DNA from: Kitasatospora sp. NBC_01266
GTDB taxonomy: Bacteria > Actinomycetota > Actinomycetes > Streptomycetales > Streptomycetaceae
Assembly (NCBI RefSeq): GCF_036242395.1
Contig: NZ_CP108458.1
Location: forward strand, 7,874,001 to 7,938,000
Direction of reading: 5' to 3'
DNA length: 64,000 bases
Shown: piece by piece, positions 1 through 28,904 of the stretch
How the letters are laid out: every line of letters starts with the position of its first letter
How positions within the stretch are numbered: the first letter of the stretch is position 1
Made by a program: the position numbers and the translations under genes
The notes under the pieces: model-generated
Seen by the model: the letters and a program-made list of their open reading frames with translations, nothing else
Databases searched by the model: none
Told to the model about the DNA's origin: nothing

Positions 1-1
1 C

Positions 2-2947
2 GTGCCCGTGCCGCTGCAGGTGGTGCACCGGAGCGTGACCCTGCCGGTGACCGAACACGACTGGAGCGCCCTGGCCGAGCAGCGGCGCGCGGCGGAGCTG
101 GAGCGGCTGCTCGCCGAAGAGCGGGACCGTTCGCTGGCGCTGGACCGCGCCCCGCTGCTGCGGCTCGACCTGGTGCGGCTCGGCGCGGACGCGGTGCGTG
201 TCGTGTGGACCTTCCACCACGTGCTGCTGGACGGCTGGAGCGTCTTCCAGGTCCTGGCGGACGTGCTGGCCGCCCATGCCGCGCTCGCCCGGGGCGAGCA
301 GCCGAGCCTGCCCGAGCGCCGGCCCTTCGCGGACTACGCGGCCCACCTCGCCGCCCGCGACACCGGCCGGGCGGCGGAGCACTGGCGGGGTGTGCTGGCG
401 GACCTCGCCACGCCCACCGCGCTGCCCTACGACCGCAGGCCCGCCCAGGGCGCCACGGCCAACTCCGGGGTCTGGCTCTCGCAGCGGCTCGGCGAGGCCG
501 CCACGACGCGGCTCCAGGAGTTCGCCCGCAGGCACCGGCTGACCTTCAACACCCTGGTGCAGGGCGCCTGGGCGCTGCTGCTGTCGCGCTGGAGCGGTGA
601 GCCGCAGGTGTGCTTCGGCACGACCGTCTCGGGCCGGCCGACCGACCTGGTCGGCGCCGACACCATCGTCGGTCTCTTCATCACCACCCTGCCCGCGCGC
701 ATCACCGTCGACGGCACCGCGCAGTGCGCCGACTGGCTGCGCGGGGTGCAGGAGGCCCGGGCCGAGGACCGCCGGTTCGACCACCTGCCGTTGGGCGAGA
801 TCCGGGGCCTGAGCGAACTGCCGCCCGGGGCAGCGATGTTCGACAGCCTGGTGGTCTTCGAGAACTACCCGGTCGGCGACGCCACCGCCGGCGCGCACGG
901 TCTGCTGATCCGCGACCTGGAGGCCAGGGAGGCCACCAACTACCCGCTCACCGTGGTCATCTCGCCCGGCGACCAGCTCAGCGTGGAACTCGGATACGAC
1001 CCGCGGTACTTCGATCCGGGCACGGCCGGCTCGCTAGCCGGCCAGCTGCTGCACACGCTTTCCGCGCTGGCGGCCTCGGACGGCACCGTCCGGCTGGACG
1101 AGGTCGACGTGCTGCCGTCCGGCGAGCGCAGCCGGCTGCTGCGCGCACCGGCGCGGCCGGAACTCGCCCCGGTGCCCCCGGCCACCCTGCCCGCGCTGGT
1201 CGAGGCCGCCGTGGACCGGTGGCCGACCGCGCCGGCGCTCAGCGCCGCCGGCCTGCGGCTCTCCTTCGCCGAGGCCGAGACGCACGCCAACCGCCTGGCG
1301 CACCGGCTGATCGCCCGGGGAGCGGGCCCCGGCGAGCTGGTCGCCCTGCTGCTGCCGCGCTCGGCGGACATGGTGCTGGCCCAGCTGGCGGTCGCCAAGG
1401 CGGGCGCGGCCTTCCTGCCGGTCGATCCCAACTACCCGGACGAGCGGATCGAGTTGATGCTGCGAGACGCGGCTCCCGCGCTCACCCTGGACGCCAAGGA
1501 GGTGGCCGCGCTGCTGGCCGCGCCCCCGGACGGCGTCCCGGCCCACCGGCCCACCGACGCGGACCGGACCCGCCCGCTCGATCTGGACGACCCGGCCTAC
1601 GTCATCTACACCTCCGGCTCCACCGGCACCCCGAAGGGAGTCGTGATCACCCACCGCGGGCTCGCGGCGTTCGCCGCGGCCGAGGCCGAGCACTACCAAG
1701 TCGCCCCGGGCGACCGGGTGCTGGCCTTCGCCACGCCCAGCTTCGACGCCGCCGTGCTCGAACTGTGCATGGCGCTGCCGCACGGTGCCCGGCTGGTGGT
1801 GCCCGCGCCCGGTCCGCTGCTCGGCGCGCAACTGGCCGAGGTGCTGCGGGCGGAGCGGATCACCCACACCCTGCTGCCGCCGGCCGCCCTCGCCACCGTG
1901 CCGTCCGACACCCCCGGCACGCTGCCCGACCTGAAGACGCTGGTGGTCGGCGCCGACGCGTGCAGCGCCGACCTGGTCGCCCGCTGGGCCCCGCACCACC
2001 GCATGGTCAACTCCTATGGGCCCACCGAGGCCACCGTGGTGGCCACCTGGTCCGCGCCGCTGGTGGCGGACGGCGCCGCGCCTCCGATCGGGCGCGCGCT
2101 GCCGGCCACCGGCGCCTACCTGCTGGACGCCCGGCTGCGGCCGGTCCCCGACGGCGTGGCGGGCGAACTGTGGCTGAGCGGGCCGTCCCTGGCCCGCGGC
2201 TACCTGGGCCGACCGGGCCTGACCGCCGCCCGCTTCGCCGCCGACCCGTTCGGGCCGCCCGGCAGCCGCATGTACCGCACCGGTGACCGGGCGCGCCGCG
2301 ACTCCCAGGGCGAACTGCACTACCTGGGCCGCACCGACCACCAGCTCAAGCTGCGCGGCCACCGGATCGAGGCGGGCGAGGTGGAGGCGGCCCTGGTGCG
2401 CCACCCGGCCGTGCTGGACGCCGTGGTGAGCGTGCGCGAGGACGAGCCGGGGCTGCCACGCCTGGTCGCCCACCTGCTCGCGGCCCCCGGTGCCCAGGCG
2501 CCGACCGGCGCCGAGCTGCGCGCGCTGGCCGCCCGCCGGCTGCCGGGCTACATGGTCCCCTCGGCGTTCGCGGTCCTGGACCGCTTCCCGCTCACCGAGA
2601 ACGGCAAGACCGACCGGGCGGCGCTGCCCGCGCCGGCCCCGGTCGAGCAGGAGCGGGCCGCCCACGTGGCGCCCCGCACGCCCACCGAGGAGGCGGTGGC
2701 GGCCATCTGGGAGGAGACCCTGCGCACGGCCGTGGGCGCCGAGGACGACTACTTCCTGCTGGGCGGCGACTCCATGCACGCCCTGCTGATCGCCTCCCGC
2801 GCCAACGACGCCTTCGGCGTCACGCTCACTCCCCGCGACGTCCTGGTCTGCCGCACCGTGGCCGCCCTGGCGGAGCTGGTGGAGGAGCAGGTGCTGAGCG
2901 AGTTCGAAGACGCCGCGTACGGCGGCCCCGACGATGACGAACGGTGA
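2..2947 (+). CDS. NRPS, partial at 5' end: C-A-T module
   Basis: The C-terminal module of a non-ribosomal peptide synthetase; the gene enters from outside the window, so the true start is not seen. The condensation domain runs from the edge to about nt 1110, with active-site motif HHVLLDG near nt 215. Its sequence resembles the condensation domains that follow epimerases in the next gene (DCL type), so the unseen upstream module probably ends in an epimerase. The adenylation domain spans about nt 1170-2640, with P-loop YTSGSTGTPKG near 1606. The carrier protein motif LGGDS is near 2759 and supplies the phosphopantetheine serine. Aligning to GrsA by eye, I read specificity code D-A-L-L-V-G-S-V-V-K. 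This suggests a hydrophobic or aromatic residue; the exact substrate is not resolved. There is no epimerase, so an L-residue is passed on. The stop overlaps or closely abuts the next NRPS gene, implying translational coupling. Confidence 0.93.
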   Translation: MPVPLQVVHRSVTLPVTEHDWSALAEQRRAAELERLLAEERDRSLALDRAPLLRLDLVRLGADAVRVVWTFHHVLLDGWSVFQVLADVLAAHAALARGEQPSLPERRPFADYAAHLAARDTGRAAEHWRGVLADLATPTALPYDRRPAQGATANSGVWLSQRLGEAATTRLQEFARRHRLTFNTLVQGAWALLLSRWSGEPQVCFGTTVSGRPTDLVGADTIVGLFITTLPARITVDGTAQCADWLRGVQEARAEDRRFDHLPLGEIRGLSELPPGAAMFDSLVVFENYPVGDATAGAHGLLIRDLEAREATNYPLTVVISPGDQLSVELGYDPRYFDPGTAGSLAGQLLHTLSALAASDGTVRLDEVDVLPSGERSRLLRAPARPELAPVPPATLPALVEAAVDRWPTAPALSAAGLRLSFAEAETHANRLAHRLIARGAGPGELVALLLPRSADMVLAQLAVAKAGAAFLPVDPNYPDERIELMLRDAAPALTLDAKEVAALLAAPPDGVPAHRPTDADRTRPLDLDDPAYVIYTSGSTGTPKGVVITHRGLAAFAAAEAEHYQVAPGDRVLAFATPSFDAAVLELCMALPHGARLVVPAPGPLLGAQLAEVLRAERITHTLLPPAALATVPSDTPGTLPDLKTLVVGADACSADLVARWAPHHRMVNSYGPTEATVVATWSAPLVADGAAPPIGRALPATGAYLLDARLRPVPDGVAGELWLSGPSLARGYLGRPGLTAARFAADPFGPPGSRMYRTGDRARRDSQGELHYLGRTDHQLKLRGHRIEAGEVEAALVRHPAVLDAVVSVREDEPGLPRLVAHLLAAPGAQAPTGAELRALAARRLPGYMVPSAFAVLDRFPLTENGKTDRAALPAPAPVEQERAAHVAPRTPTEEAVAAIWEETLRTAVGAEDDYFLLGGDSMHALLIASRANDAFGVTLTPRDVLVCRTVAALAELVEEQVLSEFEDAAYGGPDDDER

Positions 2948-2960
2948 GGACCCGACGACC

Positions 2961-23018
<20,058 letters not shown>

Positions 23019-23042
23019 CGAACCACCACGACCCCCCGCAAC

Positions 23043-23098
23043 GACAAGCCACCAGCGACAACTCACCAGCGACAACTCAGCGATGACAACTCAGCGAT
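23043..23098 (+). repeat. Four tandem 14-bp repeats before mbtH
   Basis: Four head-to-tail 14-bp units (23043-23056, 23057-23070, 23071-23084, 23085-23098) fill the gap between the NRPS stop and the MbtH gene. The last two units are identical (GACAACTCAGCGAT); the first two differ by a few bases. The repeat contains in-frame ATG 23097 but ends before the good ribosome-binding site of the chosen start. Confidence 0.8.
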
Positions 23099-23114
23099 GA
23101 CGAAGGAACGTGAC

Positions 23115-23318
23115 ATGGACGAGAACACCCGCTACCAGGTGCTGCGCAACGACGAGGAGCAGTACTCGCTCTGGCCGGTCGACATCGAGGTGCCCGCGGG
23201 CTGGCAGTCCGTCGGCAAGGAGGGCACCGAGGCGGAGTGCTCCGCCTACGTCGACGAGGTCTGGACCGACATGCGCCCGCGGAGCCTGCGCGAGCGCATG
23301 GAGAACGCCGAGGCCTGA
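23115..23318 (+). CDS. MbtH-like NRPS accessory protein
   Basis: A small (67 aa) chaperone of the MbtH family, which binds adenylation domains and is needed for their solubility or activity. The family signature is clear: SLWPVDIEVPAGW followed by AYVDEVWTDMRPRSL, with the conserved tryptophans and the terminal RPxSL. Start ATG 23115 is chosen because GAAGGAA lies 6-7 nt upstream; an in-frame ATG at 23097 lies inside a tandem repeat and lacks a site. It sits about 95 bp after the NRPS stop on the same strand, so it almost certainly serves these adenylation domains. Confidence 0.96.
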   Translation: MDENTRYQVLRNDEEQYSLWPVDIEVPAGWQSVGKEGTEAECSAYVDEVWTDMRPRSLRERMENAEA

Positions 23319-23438
23319 CCGGCCGTCTCGGGCGGGGGCGCCGGTCGCAGACCGCCGTCCGGCACCCCCGCCCGCCCCCTTGGCAGTACCGCCCACCACA
23401 CCGCCGCCGCAACCGCCCTGCCCGCAGAGGAGCCTGCC

Positions 23439-23951
23439 ATGACCCCCGCCCTGCGCACCGAGAACCTGGAGTTCCTCCCCTACCGCGCCGAGGACGAGGA
23501 CGCCTTCGTCGCCCTGCTGCGCAACGAGGAGGTGTGCCGCTGGATGGGCCAGGAGCTGGCACCCGAGCCGGAGATCCGCGCGCTGTTCCGCGCGATCCAG
23601 ACCGACGTGTACCCCAAGCAGATGTTCGACGTGTGGGGCCTGTGGCTGGACAGAACCTACGTGGGCCACGCGGAGGTCAAGAAGACCGGAAACGTCGACG
23701 GCTACGAGCTGATCGCGGCACTCGCCCCGGAGTACTGGGGCCGGGGACTGGGCACCGAGGTGGTCCGCGGCCTGCTGAGCCACGCCGCTGAGAACCTCGG
23801 ACTGAAGGAGGTCTACGGAATGGTGGGCGCGGAGAACACCGCGAGTCTGGCGATGTGCCGGCGGCTGGGCTTCCGGCACCTGCGCGACGTCGTCGCCGAC
23901 GACGGCTCGGTGACGCAGCTGCTGGCCATCTCCACGACGGAGCCGGCGTGA
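23439..23951 (+). CDS. GNAT-family N-acetyltransferase (RimJ/RimL-like)
   Basis: A 170-aa acetyl-CoA-dependent acyltransferase. The GNAT core is visible: LRTENLEFLPYRAEDEDAF at the N-terminus, the acetyl-CoA pyrophosphate-binding stretch APEYWGRGLGTEVV and the closing NTASLAMCRRLGFR motif typical of RimJ/RimL-type enzymes. GAGGAG is 6 nt upstream of the ATG. Its stop overlaps the start of the MFS exporter (TGATG), so both are translated together. The target is unknown. In this context it could N-acylate the peptide or a precursor amino acid, or inactivate the product for self-protection; the sequence does not decide. Confidence 0.88.
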   Translation: MTPALRTENLEFLPYRAEDEDAFVALLRNEEVCRWMGQELAPEPEIRALFRAIQTDVYPKQMFDVWGLWLDRTYVGHAEVKKTGNVDGYELIAALAPEYWGRGLGTEVVRGLLSHAAENLGLKEVYGMVGAENTASLAMCRRLGFRHLRDVVADDGSVTQLLAISTTEPA

Positions 23952-25276
23952 TGCGCTCGGAGGCCGAGGAGACCGAGGAGGCCAGGGAGGCCGGGGACGC
24001 GCCGGAGCGGAACCGGCTGCCGAGCCTGTGGCGCAACCGCGACTTCAACCTGCTCTGGACCGGCCAGTGCCTCTCGGACACCGGCAGTGCCATGGCCAAC
24101 CTGGCCCTGCCCCTGCTGGTCCTCCAGCTGACCGGCTCTCCGGCGCAGGCCGGTCTGGTCGGCACGGCCGCTCTGGTCGTCACCACCGTCTGCCAGTTGC
24201 CGGCCGGTGTGCTCGTCGACCGCTTCGACCGGCGCCGGCTGATGCTCGGCTGCGACCTCTTCCGGCTCGTGCTGTACGCGGGCCTGGCCGCCGCGGTCGT
24301 GGCCGGTGCGGCCGGCCTGCCCGTGGTCCTGGCGGTGGTGGTCGGCGGCGCCGCGGCGACCGCCGTCTTCACCACCGCCGAACACGCCGCGGTCCGCAGC
24401 CTGGTCCGGCCGGACCAGATCTTCACCGCCGTCGCCCGCAACGAGGCTCGGGCGTACGGTACTTCGCTGGCCGGCCCGCCCCTGGGGGGCCTGCTGTTCG
24501 GGCTGAGCAGGGCGCTGCCCTTCTTCGGCAACGCCCTGAGCTACCTGCTGTCGCTGGTGGCCGTCCTGAACATTCGCCAACCCCTGCAACAGCCCCGGCC
24601 GCAGGCCGCCCCCGCCGAGGACGGGGCCGGGGCCGGGGCCGGTGGTGGCGGTGGCGGTGGGGCCGGCGGTGCCGGTAGCGGGTCCGGCCGGGAGGGCGTG
24701 CGCTTCGTGCTGGGCAACCCGTTCCTCCGGGCCCTGCTGGTGATCGCCGCCCCGCTCAACATGGCCTTCACCGGCATGATCTTCGCGATGACCATCTCGC
24801 TGCGGCGTTCCGGAATGCCGGCGGTCCTGGTCGGCCTGGTCACCATGATCATCGGAGTCGGCGGCTTCCTGGGCGCCTTCGCCGCACCGGCCCTGCAACG
24901 CCGACTGCGGCTGCCGACCCTGATCAGGGTGATCTGCTGGTCCACCGCCGCCCTGATGACGGTCAGCGTGCTGTTCTCCACCAGCATCGTGACCGCTGTG
25001 CCCCTGGCCGCCGCCGTGTTCCTCGGTCCCACCGCCAACGCCGCCCTCTTCGGCTACCAGGCAGCCGCCACCCCGGACCACCTCCAGGGCCGGGTGGTCA
25101 GCGTGATCCTGCTGGCCGCCACCTCGGCCGCCGCCCTGGCCCCCGCCCTCGCCGGAGTACTGCTGGCCCACTTCGCCGACCGGACGGCGATCCTGGTCTT
25201 CCCCCTGCTGGTCGCCGCCTCCGCACTGGCGGCCACCTTCAGCAGCGGCATCCGGTCCATGCCCCGCCAACCGTGA
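23951..25276 (+). CDS. MFS exporter, probably for the peptide product
   Basis: A 441-aa major-facilitator protein with about 12 hydrophobic segments, of the EntS/macrolide-efflux-like branch (starts RNRDFNLLWTGQCLSDTGSAM, then the loop motif GVLVDRFDRRRLM). Start ATG 23951 overlaps the GNAT stop; an in-frame start further upstream would lie within the acetyltransferase. A central cytoplasmic loop is rich in Ala/Gly and partly low-complexity (nt 24600-24685). Being translationally coupled at the end of the biosynthetic operon, it is the natural candidate to export the peptide and give self-resistance. This role is inferred from position. Confidence 0.9.
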   Translation: MRSEAEETEEAREAGDAPERNRLPSLWRNRDFNLLWTGQCLSDTGSAMANLALPLLVLQLTGSPAQAGLVGTAALVVTTVCQLPAGVLVDRFDRRRLMLGCDLFRLVLYAGLAAAVVAGAAGLPVVLAVVVGGAAATAVFTTAEHAAVRSLVRPDQIFTAVARNEARAYGTSLAGPPLGGLLFGLSRALPFFGNALSYLLSLVAVLNIRQPLQQPRPQAAPAEDGAGAGAGGGGGGGAGGAGSGSGREGVRFVLGNPFLRALLVIAAPLNMAFTGMIFAMTISLRRSGMPAVLVGLVTMIIGVGGFLGAFAAPALQRRLRLPTLIRVICWSTAALMTVSVLFSTSIVTAVPLAAAVFLGPTANAALFGYQAAATPDHLQGRVVSVILLAATSAAALAPALAGVLLAHFADRTAILVFPLLVAASALAATFSSGIRSMPRQP

Positions 25277-25404
25277 GGCGCCACGCGGCGGCCGCCGGCG
25301 GTTGACAGCCCTGCGCGCGGACGGCCAACTGGAGCCCGCTGCGCCCTGCTTCCAGCGGCAGTCCTGCCGCTGGTTCCCGTGATCTCGAAGGTGACGGAAC
25401 GCTG

Positions 25405-26082
25405 ATGCCCGCCGACCCGCTTCCCCTGGCACCGCTGCTGGCACAACAGCTGCGCCTGCTGGTGGCCGACCCGCGGGCGGTGGTGGATCTGCGCCGCTAT
25501 TTCGGGATCGGCCTGCCACCCGGCCAGGCGGCCTTCACCGGCAGCCGCTTCGAGCAACTGGCCGGCGGGGGAGACCGGCCAGAGATCGCCGACCAGATCA
25601 CGGCCGAGGACCTGGTCGCGGTGCAGACCCTGTCTGTCACCGTTCCGGCGGAGGTCGCACTGGACCTGCTGGAAGGAGAGCTGGGCGCGGAACTCTCCGA
25701 CCTCCTTCGCCAGGTCCCCACGGGAGTTGAGCTGGCCGACGCCGCCGAGGCCGAGGTCCGCCCGGGGTCGCCCGCCTTCCGGGCCTGGCAGCTGCTGGAA
25801 GCCCAGCCCGGCGTCGGATGGGTGATCGCGGGAAAGGTCCTCGCGCGCAAGCGCCCGCACCTGCTGCCCGTCTACGACCGGGTGGTGCGCTGCGCCCTCG
25901 GGAGCCCTCGCCCCTACTGGCTCGCGCTGCATGCCGCCCTGCGCGAGAACGGCCGCGCCCTGCACCGGGAACTGCTCACGCTGGCCCGCGCCGCCGGCGT
26001 GCCGGAGACGATCGGTGCGCTGCGGGTGTGCGACGTGGTGGTGTGGATGGCCCACCGGACCGGGCACCGGAACTGTTCCTGA
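25405..26082 (+). CDS. DUF6308-like hypothetical protein
   Basis: A 225-aa soluble protein without signal peptide or membrane segment. The region FTGSRFEQLAGGGDRPEIAD followed by ITAEDLVAVQTLSV, and the later GVGWVIAGKVLARKRP, YDRVVR and CDVVVWMAHR, match my memory of an actinobacterial family called DUF6308; no function is established. A GVGWVxAGKxLxRKRP stretch recalls the helix-hairpin-helix of DNA glycosylase-like proteins, but I cannot see catalytic residues. It starts 128 bp after the exporter and converges with the desaturase, so it is probably outside the peptide operon. Confidence 0.7.
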   Translation: MPADPLPLAPLLAQQLRLLVADPRAVVDLRRYFGIGLPPGQAAFTGSRFEQLAGGGDRPEIADQITAEDLVAVQTLSVTVPAEVALDLLEGELGAELSDLLRQVPTGVELADAAEAEVRPGSPAFRAWQLLEAQPGVGWVIAGKVLARKRPHLLPVYDRVVRCALGSPRPYWLALHAALRENGRALHRELLTLARAAGVPETIGALRVCDVVVWMAHRTGHRNCS

Positions 26083-26110
26083 CGGGGTCGGTCGGGTTCA
26101 GCGCTGCCCG

Positions 26111-27154
26111 CTACCTCGCCGCCCGCAGCGGTGCACCCACCTCGTGCATGTGGCGCAGCGCCTGCCGGTAGGAGTCGAGCAGCGAGGCCTCGGTGTACGG
26201 GATCCCGACCGTCGCGCAGTGGGCGCGGACCAGCGGCTGGGCGAGTCGCAGGTGGGGTCGGGGCATGTTGGGGAACAGGTGGTGCTCGATCTGGTAGTTG
26301 AGGCCGCCGAGCGCCCAGTCGGTGACGAGTCCGCCGCGCACGTTGCGTGAGGTGAGCACCTGGCGGCGCAGGTGGCCCCAGCTTTCGCCGTCCGGGTCGG
26401 GCATCTCCATGCCCTTGTGGTTCGGGGCGAAGGTCAGGCCGAGGTGGAGACCGAACAGCGCGTGGTGCAGCAGGGCGAAGACCAGGGCCCGGCCGGGGGA
26501 GAGCACGCTCAGCAGCAGGGTCGCGTAGCCGGCCAGGTGGGCCACCAGGAGCACTGCCTCGACGGCGCGTTCGCGCGGCGGCTGACGCTTGAGGTCCTGG
26601 AATCCGTACACCTTGAGGGCGATCCCCTCCAGCAGCAGCATCGGAACGAAGAGCCGGGCCTGGTTGCGGGTGAGCCAGCGGGCCAGGCCCGCGCGCTGCT
26701 CGGCCTGCTGCTGGGTCCAGACGAGTGCGCCGACGCCGACGTCCGGGTCCTTGTCGACGTGGTTTGGATTCGCGTGGTGGCGGTTGTGCTTGTCGTTCCA
26801 CCAGGCGTAACTCAGCCCGAGCAGCAGGTTGCTGTGCAGCAGCCCGATGGCCCGCCCGGCCCGCCTGCCACGGGTGATCTGGGCATGGCCCGCGTCGTGT
26901 CCGAAGAAGGCGGTGCGGGCCCACAGGACGGCCAGCGGCAGCGCGAACAGCAGGGTCCACCAGGTGTCTCCGGTGAGCACCATGCCCGCGACGGTGGCGG
27001 CCAGGGCCACCAGGTTGACGGTGGTTCGGGCCGCGTACCAGCCGATCCGGCGGTCGAGCAGCCCCTGTTCCCGGACCGTCTTCAGGAGGGGGGTGAAGTC
27101 GCTCACCGTACGCGGTTCGGCGCTGGCGATCAGGGTCGTGCTGGCGTGTGGCAT
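26111..27154 (-). CDS. Membrane fatty-acid (acyl-CoA/acyl-lipid) desaturase
   Basis: A 347-aa integral membrane di-iron desaturase that introduces double bonds into fatty acyl chains using electrons from ferredoxin or cytochrome b5-type donors. All three histidine boxes are present: HDAGH, HNRHH (followed by ANPNHVDKDPD) and QIEHHLFPNMPR. The last box with Q in place of the first H is typical of front-end (delta-6-like) desaturases. Hydrophobic pairs separate the boxes. The gene stands alone and converges with the DUF6308 gene. It could adjust membrane fluidity or supply an unsaturated acyl chain; a link to the peptide cluster is not shown. Confidence 0.92.
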   Translation of the reverse strand: MPHASTTLIASAEPRTVSDFTPLLKTVREQGLLDRRIGWYAARTTVNLVALAATVAGMVLTGDTWWTLLFALPLAVLWARTAFFGHDAGHAQITRGRRAGRAIGLLHSNLLLGLSYAWWNDKHNRHHANPNHVDKDPDVGVGALVWTQQQAEQRAGLARWLTRNQARLFVPMLLLEGIALKVYGFQDLKRQPPRERAVEAVLLVAHLAGYATLLLSVLSPGRALVFALLHHALFGLHLGLTFAPNHKGMEMPDPDGESWGHLRRQVLTSRNVRGGLVTDWALGGLNYQIEHHLFPNMPRPHLRLAQPLVRAHCATVGIPYTEASLLDSYRQALRHMHEVGAPLRAAR

Positions 27155-27360
27155 GGCGTCTCCGGCCGGTCGGCGTCCCCCGCAGTGACCTGCGCTGACT
27201 CCATGAAACCTACGGATCCGGGCGCTGCGGCGGCCATGGTGTCACCACCCCGAAGCGGGTGGGTGCTACCCCCGGTGAGGGGGTGGTGCCAGCCCCACCA
27301 CCAGCCCACCGCAAGCCCCACCGCCAGCTCCACCGCCAGCTCCACCCACCAGCGCCGCGC

Positions 27361-27948
27361 TCAGCGGCCGCGGGACGCCCCGGCCACCGCGGTCAGCTCG
27401 TCGAGACCGTCGGCGTGCCACCGCGCACAGGACTCCGCCGAGCACGCGTGGGCGTCGCACCAGCCCAGCTCCGCCCGCGATGGCTCGTCGGCCTCCGGGG
27501 CGCAGGCCTCGTCCTCGCCGAAGCTGCGGGCCCAGCGGCGCCCGTCCAGCAGCCGCAGCACGGGTATGTGCCGGATCTCCAGGGCCAGCAGCGCCAGGGC
27601 CGTGCCGGTGCTGGCGAGCAGCAGCAGGCCCTCGCCCGCCGCCGCGCCGATCGCGGCGGCGGCGAAGATGGTGGCCGCCGTGGTGATGCCGCGCACCACG
27701 TCACCGGTCTCCCGGCTCTCCCGGAAGGTCAGGCCGCCGCCGATGAAACCGACGCCGGTGATCACACCGGTCAGCGCGTTGGGCGCGCCGTGCTGCGCCA
27801 GTGCGGCCACCACCGCCGAGCCCACCCCGATCAGCGAGAACGTCCGGTCCCCGGCGGCCGCGCCGCGCAGATTGCGCTCGAAGCCGAGGGCGAAGGTCAG
27901 CGCGAAGGCGGTCAGCAGATGCTCGACCATGGGGAGCTCGGTGTTCAT
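27361..27948 (-). CDS. MgtC/SapB-family membrane protein
   Basis: A 195-aa protein. The first ~130 residues form four or so transmembrane helices with the MgtC signature (ALGFERNLRG, then TGVGFIGGGLTFRE and RGITTAATIF). The C-terminal ~65 residues are hydrophilic with several Cys/His (EDEACAPEADEP, WCDAHACS). MgtC-like proteins modulate membrane ATP synthase or magnesium homeostasis. Start ATG 27948 is chosen because the family begins just before the first helix; the same frame is open for 186 more codons upstream, but that stretch is an antisense shadow of the DUF2127 gene. It is divergent from DUF2127 with ~120 bp between. Confidence 0.88.
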   Translation of the reverse strand: MNTELPMVEHLLTAFALTFALGFERNLRGAAAGDRTFSLIGVGSAVVAALAQHGAPNALTGVITGVGFIGGGLTFRESRETGDVVRGITTAATIFAAAAIGAAAGEGLLLLASTGTALALLALEIRHIPVLRLLDGRRWARSFGEDEACAPEADEPSRAELGWCDAHACSAESCARWHADGLDELTAVAGASRGR

Positions 27949-28071
27949 AACGGCATTGAACCCCACCTCCGCGAGCCGCTGACCAGGGCCCCTCTGGTTC
28001 AGCGGACCGCGCACCCGCCGGCCGGGCGCGCCTGCTGACCGCCCGCTGCCACCTCCCCCACACTGGCCGCT

Positions 28072-28827
28072 GTGGACTGGAACACGGCGCTCTGCTCGCT
28101 CAAGGGGCACGTGACCTACGCCCCGGACGAGCAGCCGCTGCGGGAGCGGCTGTGTGCCGTCGCCCCGGCCGGCTCGGCCTGGCGGTGCCTGCGGTGCGCC
28201 GTGTTCGTCCTCGGGGAGCCGGCCGGGTCGGGGCCGGCCGACCAGGCGCCGCTGGTGGCACGCGGGCCCGCGCTGCGCGACACGCTGATCCTGCGGCTGC
28301 TCGCGATCGAACGGTTCTTCCGCGCGGTGCTCTTCGCCTTCCTCGGCTACGCGGTCATCCGCTTCGAGCACCAGCAGGGCTCGTTGCGCGAACTGTTCGA
28401 CAAGGCGCTGCCACAGGCCAAAGGGCTGGCCCAGGTGTTCGCGGTCAACCTGGACACCAGCGCGACGGTGCGCCACCTGCGGCAGCTGCTGGCGACCAAG
28501 CCGCACACCCTCACCCTCATCGCGGCCGGTCTCTTCGCCTACGCGCTCGTCGAGCTGATCGAGGCCGTCGGGCTGTGGATCGGGGCTCGCTGGGGTGAGT
28601 ACTTCGCACTCGTCGCGACGGCGGCCTTCCTGCCGCTGGAGATCTACGAGCTCACCGACCGGGTCACGACGGTGAAGATCGTCATCCTCGTCATCAACGT
28701 CTTCGCGGTGGTCTACCTGCTGGTGAGCAAGCGCCTGTTCGGCCTGCGCGGCGGCCGGGCCGCCTATGAGGCCGCCCGGCAGTCCGAGTCGCTGCTGGCG
28801 ATCGAACAGGCCGCCATCGGTGGGTAG
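28072..28827 (+). CDS. DUF2127-like membrane protein
   Basis: A 251-aa protein starting at GTG 28072. An N-terminal soluble part carries a CSLKGH...CLRC pair of cysteines that could bind zinc. It is followed by about four hydrophobic helices (LRLLAIERFFRAVLFAFLG, TLIAAGLFAYALVELIEAVG, FLPLEIYELTDRVT, VILVINVFAVVYLLVSKRL). The arrangement matches DUF2127 membrane proteins; function is unknown. It is divergent from MgtC/SapB and convergent with MarR, with a hairpin after its stop. Confidence 0.8.
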   Translation: MDWNTALCSLKGHVTYAPDEQPLRERLCAVAPAGSAWRCLRCAVFVLGEPAGSGPADQAPLVARGPALRDTLILRLLAIERFFRAVLFAFLGYAVIRFEHQQGSLRELFDKALPQAKGLAQVFAVNLDTSATVRHLRQLLATKPHTLTLIAAGLFAYALVELIEAVGLWIGARWGEYFALVATAAFLPLEIYELTDRVTTVKIVILVINVFAVVYLLVSKRLFGLRGGRAAYEAARQSESLLAIEQAAIGG

Positions 28828-28860
28828 CGGCCGGTCCGCCGCTGAGTCCCGTCGTCTGCT

Positions 28861-28904
28861 GGCCCGACCAGGCCAGGCCTGGCTCTTCAGCCCTGGTCGG
28901 GGCC
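28861..28904. terminator. Hairpin between convergent DUF2127 and MarR genes
   Basis: GGCCCGACCAGG pairs with CCTGGTCGGGGCC about 18 nt further on, with one bulged G. It lies where two convergent genes end and overlaps the last codons of the MarR gene, so it could stop transcription from both sides. No U-tract is present, as is common in Streptomyces. Confidence 0.6.

Noticed and set aside
610..2286. Long +1-shifted frames within the NRPS genes
   Set aside because: Arg/Pro/Gly-rich shadows of the real frame, without start sites or motifs.
27295..27345. CACCGCCAGCTC tandem copies as a possible CRISPR or operator array
   Set aside because: Only two perfect 12-bp copies with no spacer; simple local duplication in a short intergenic region.
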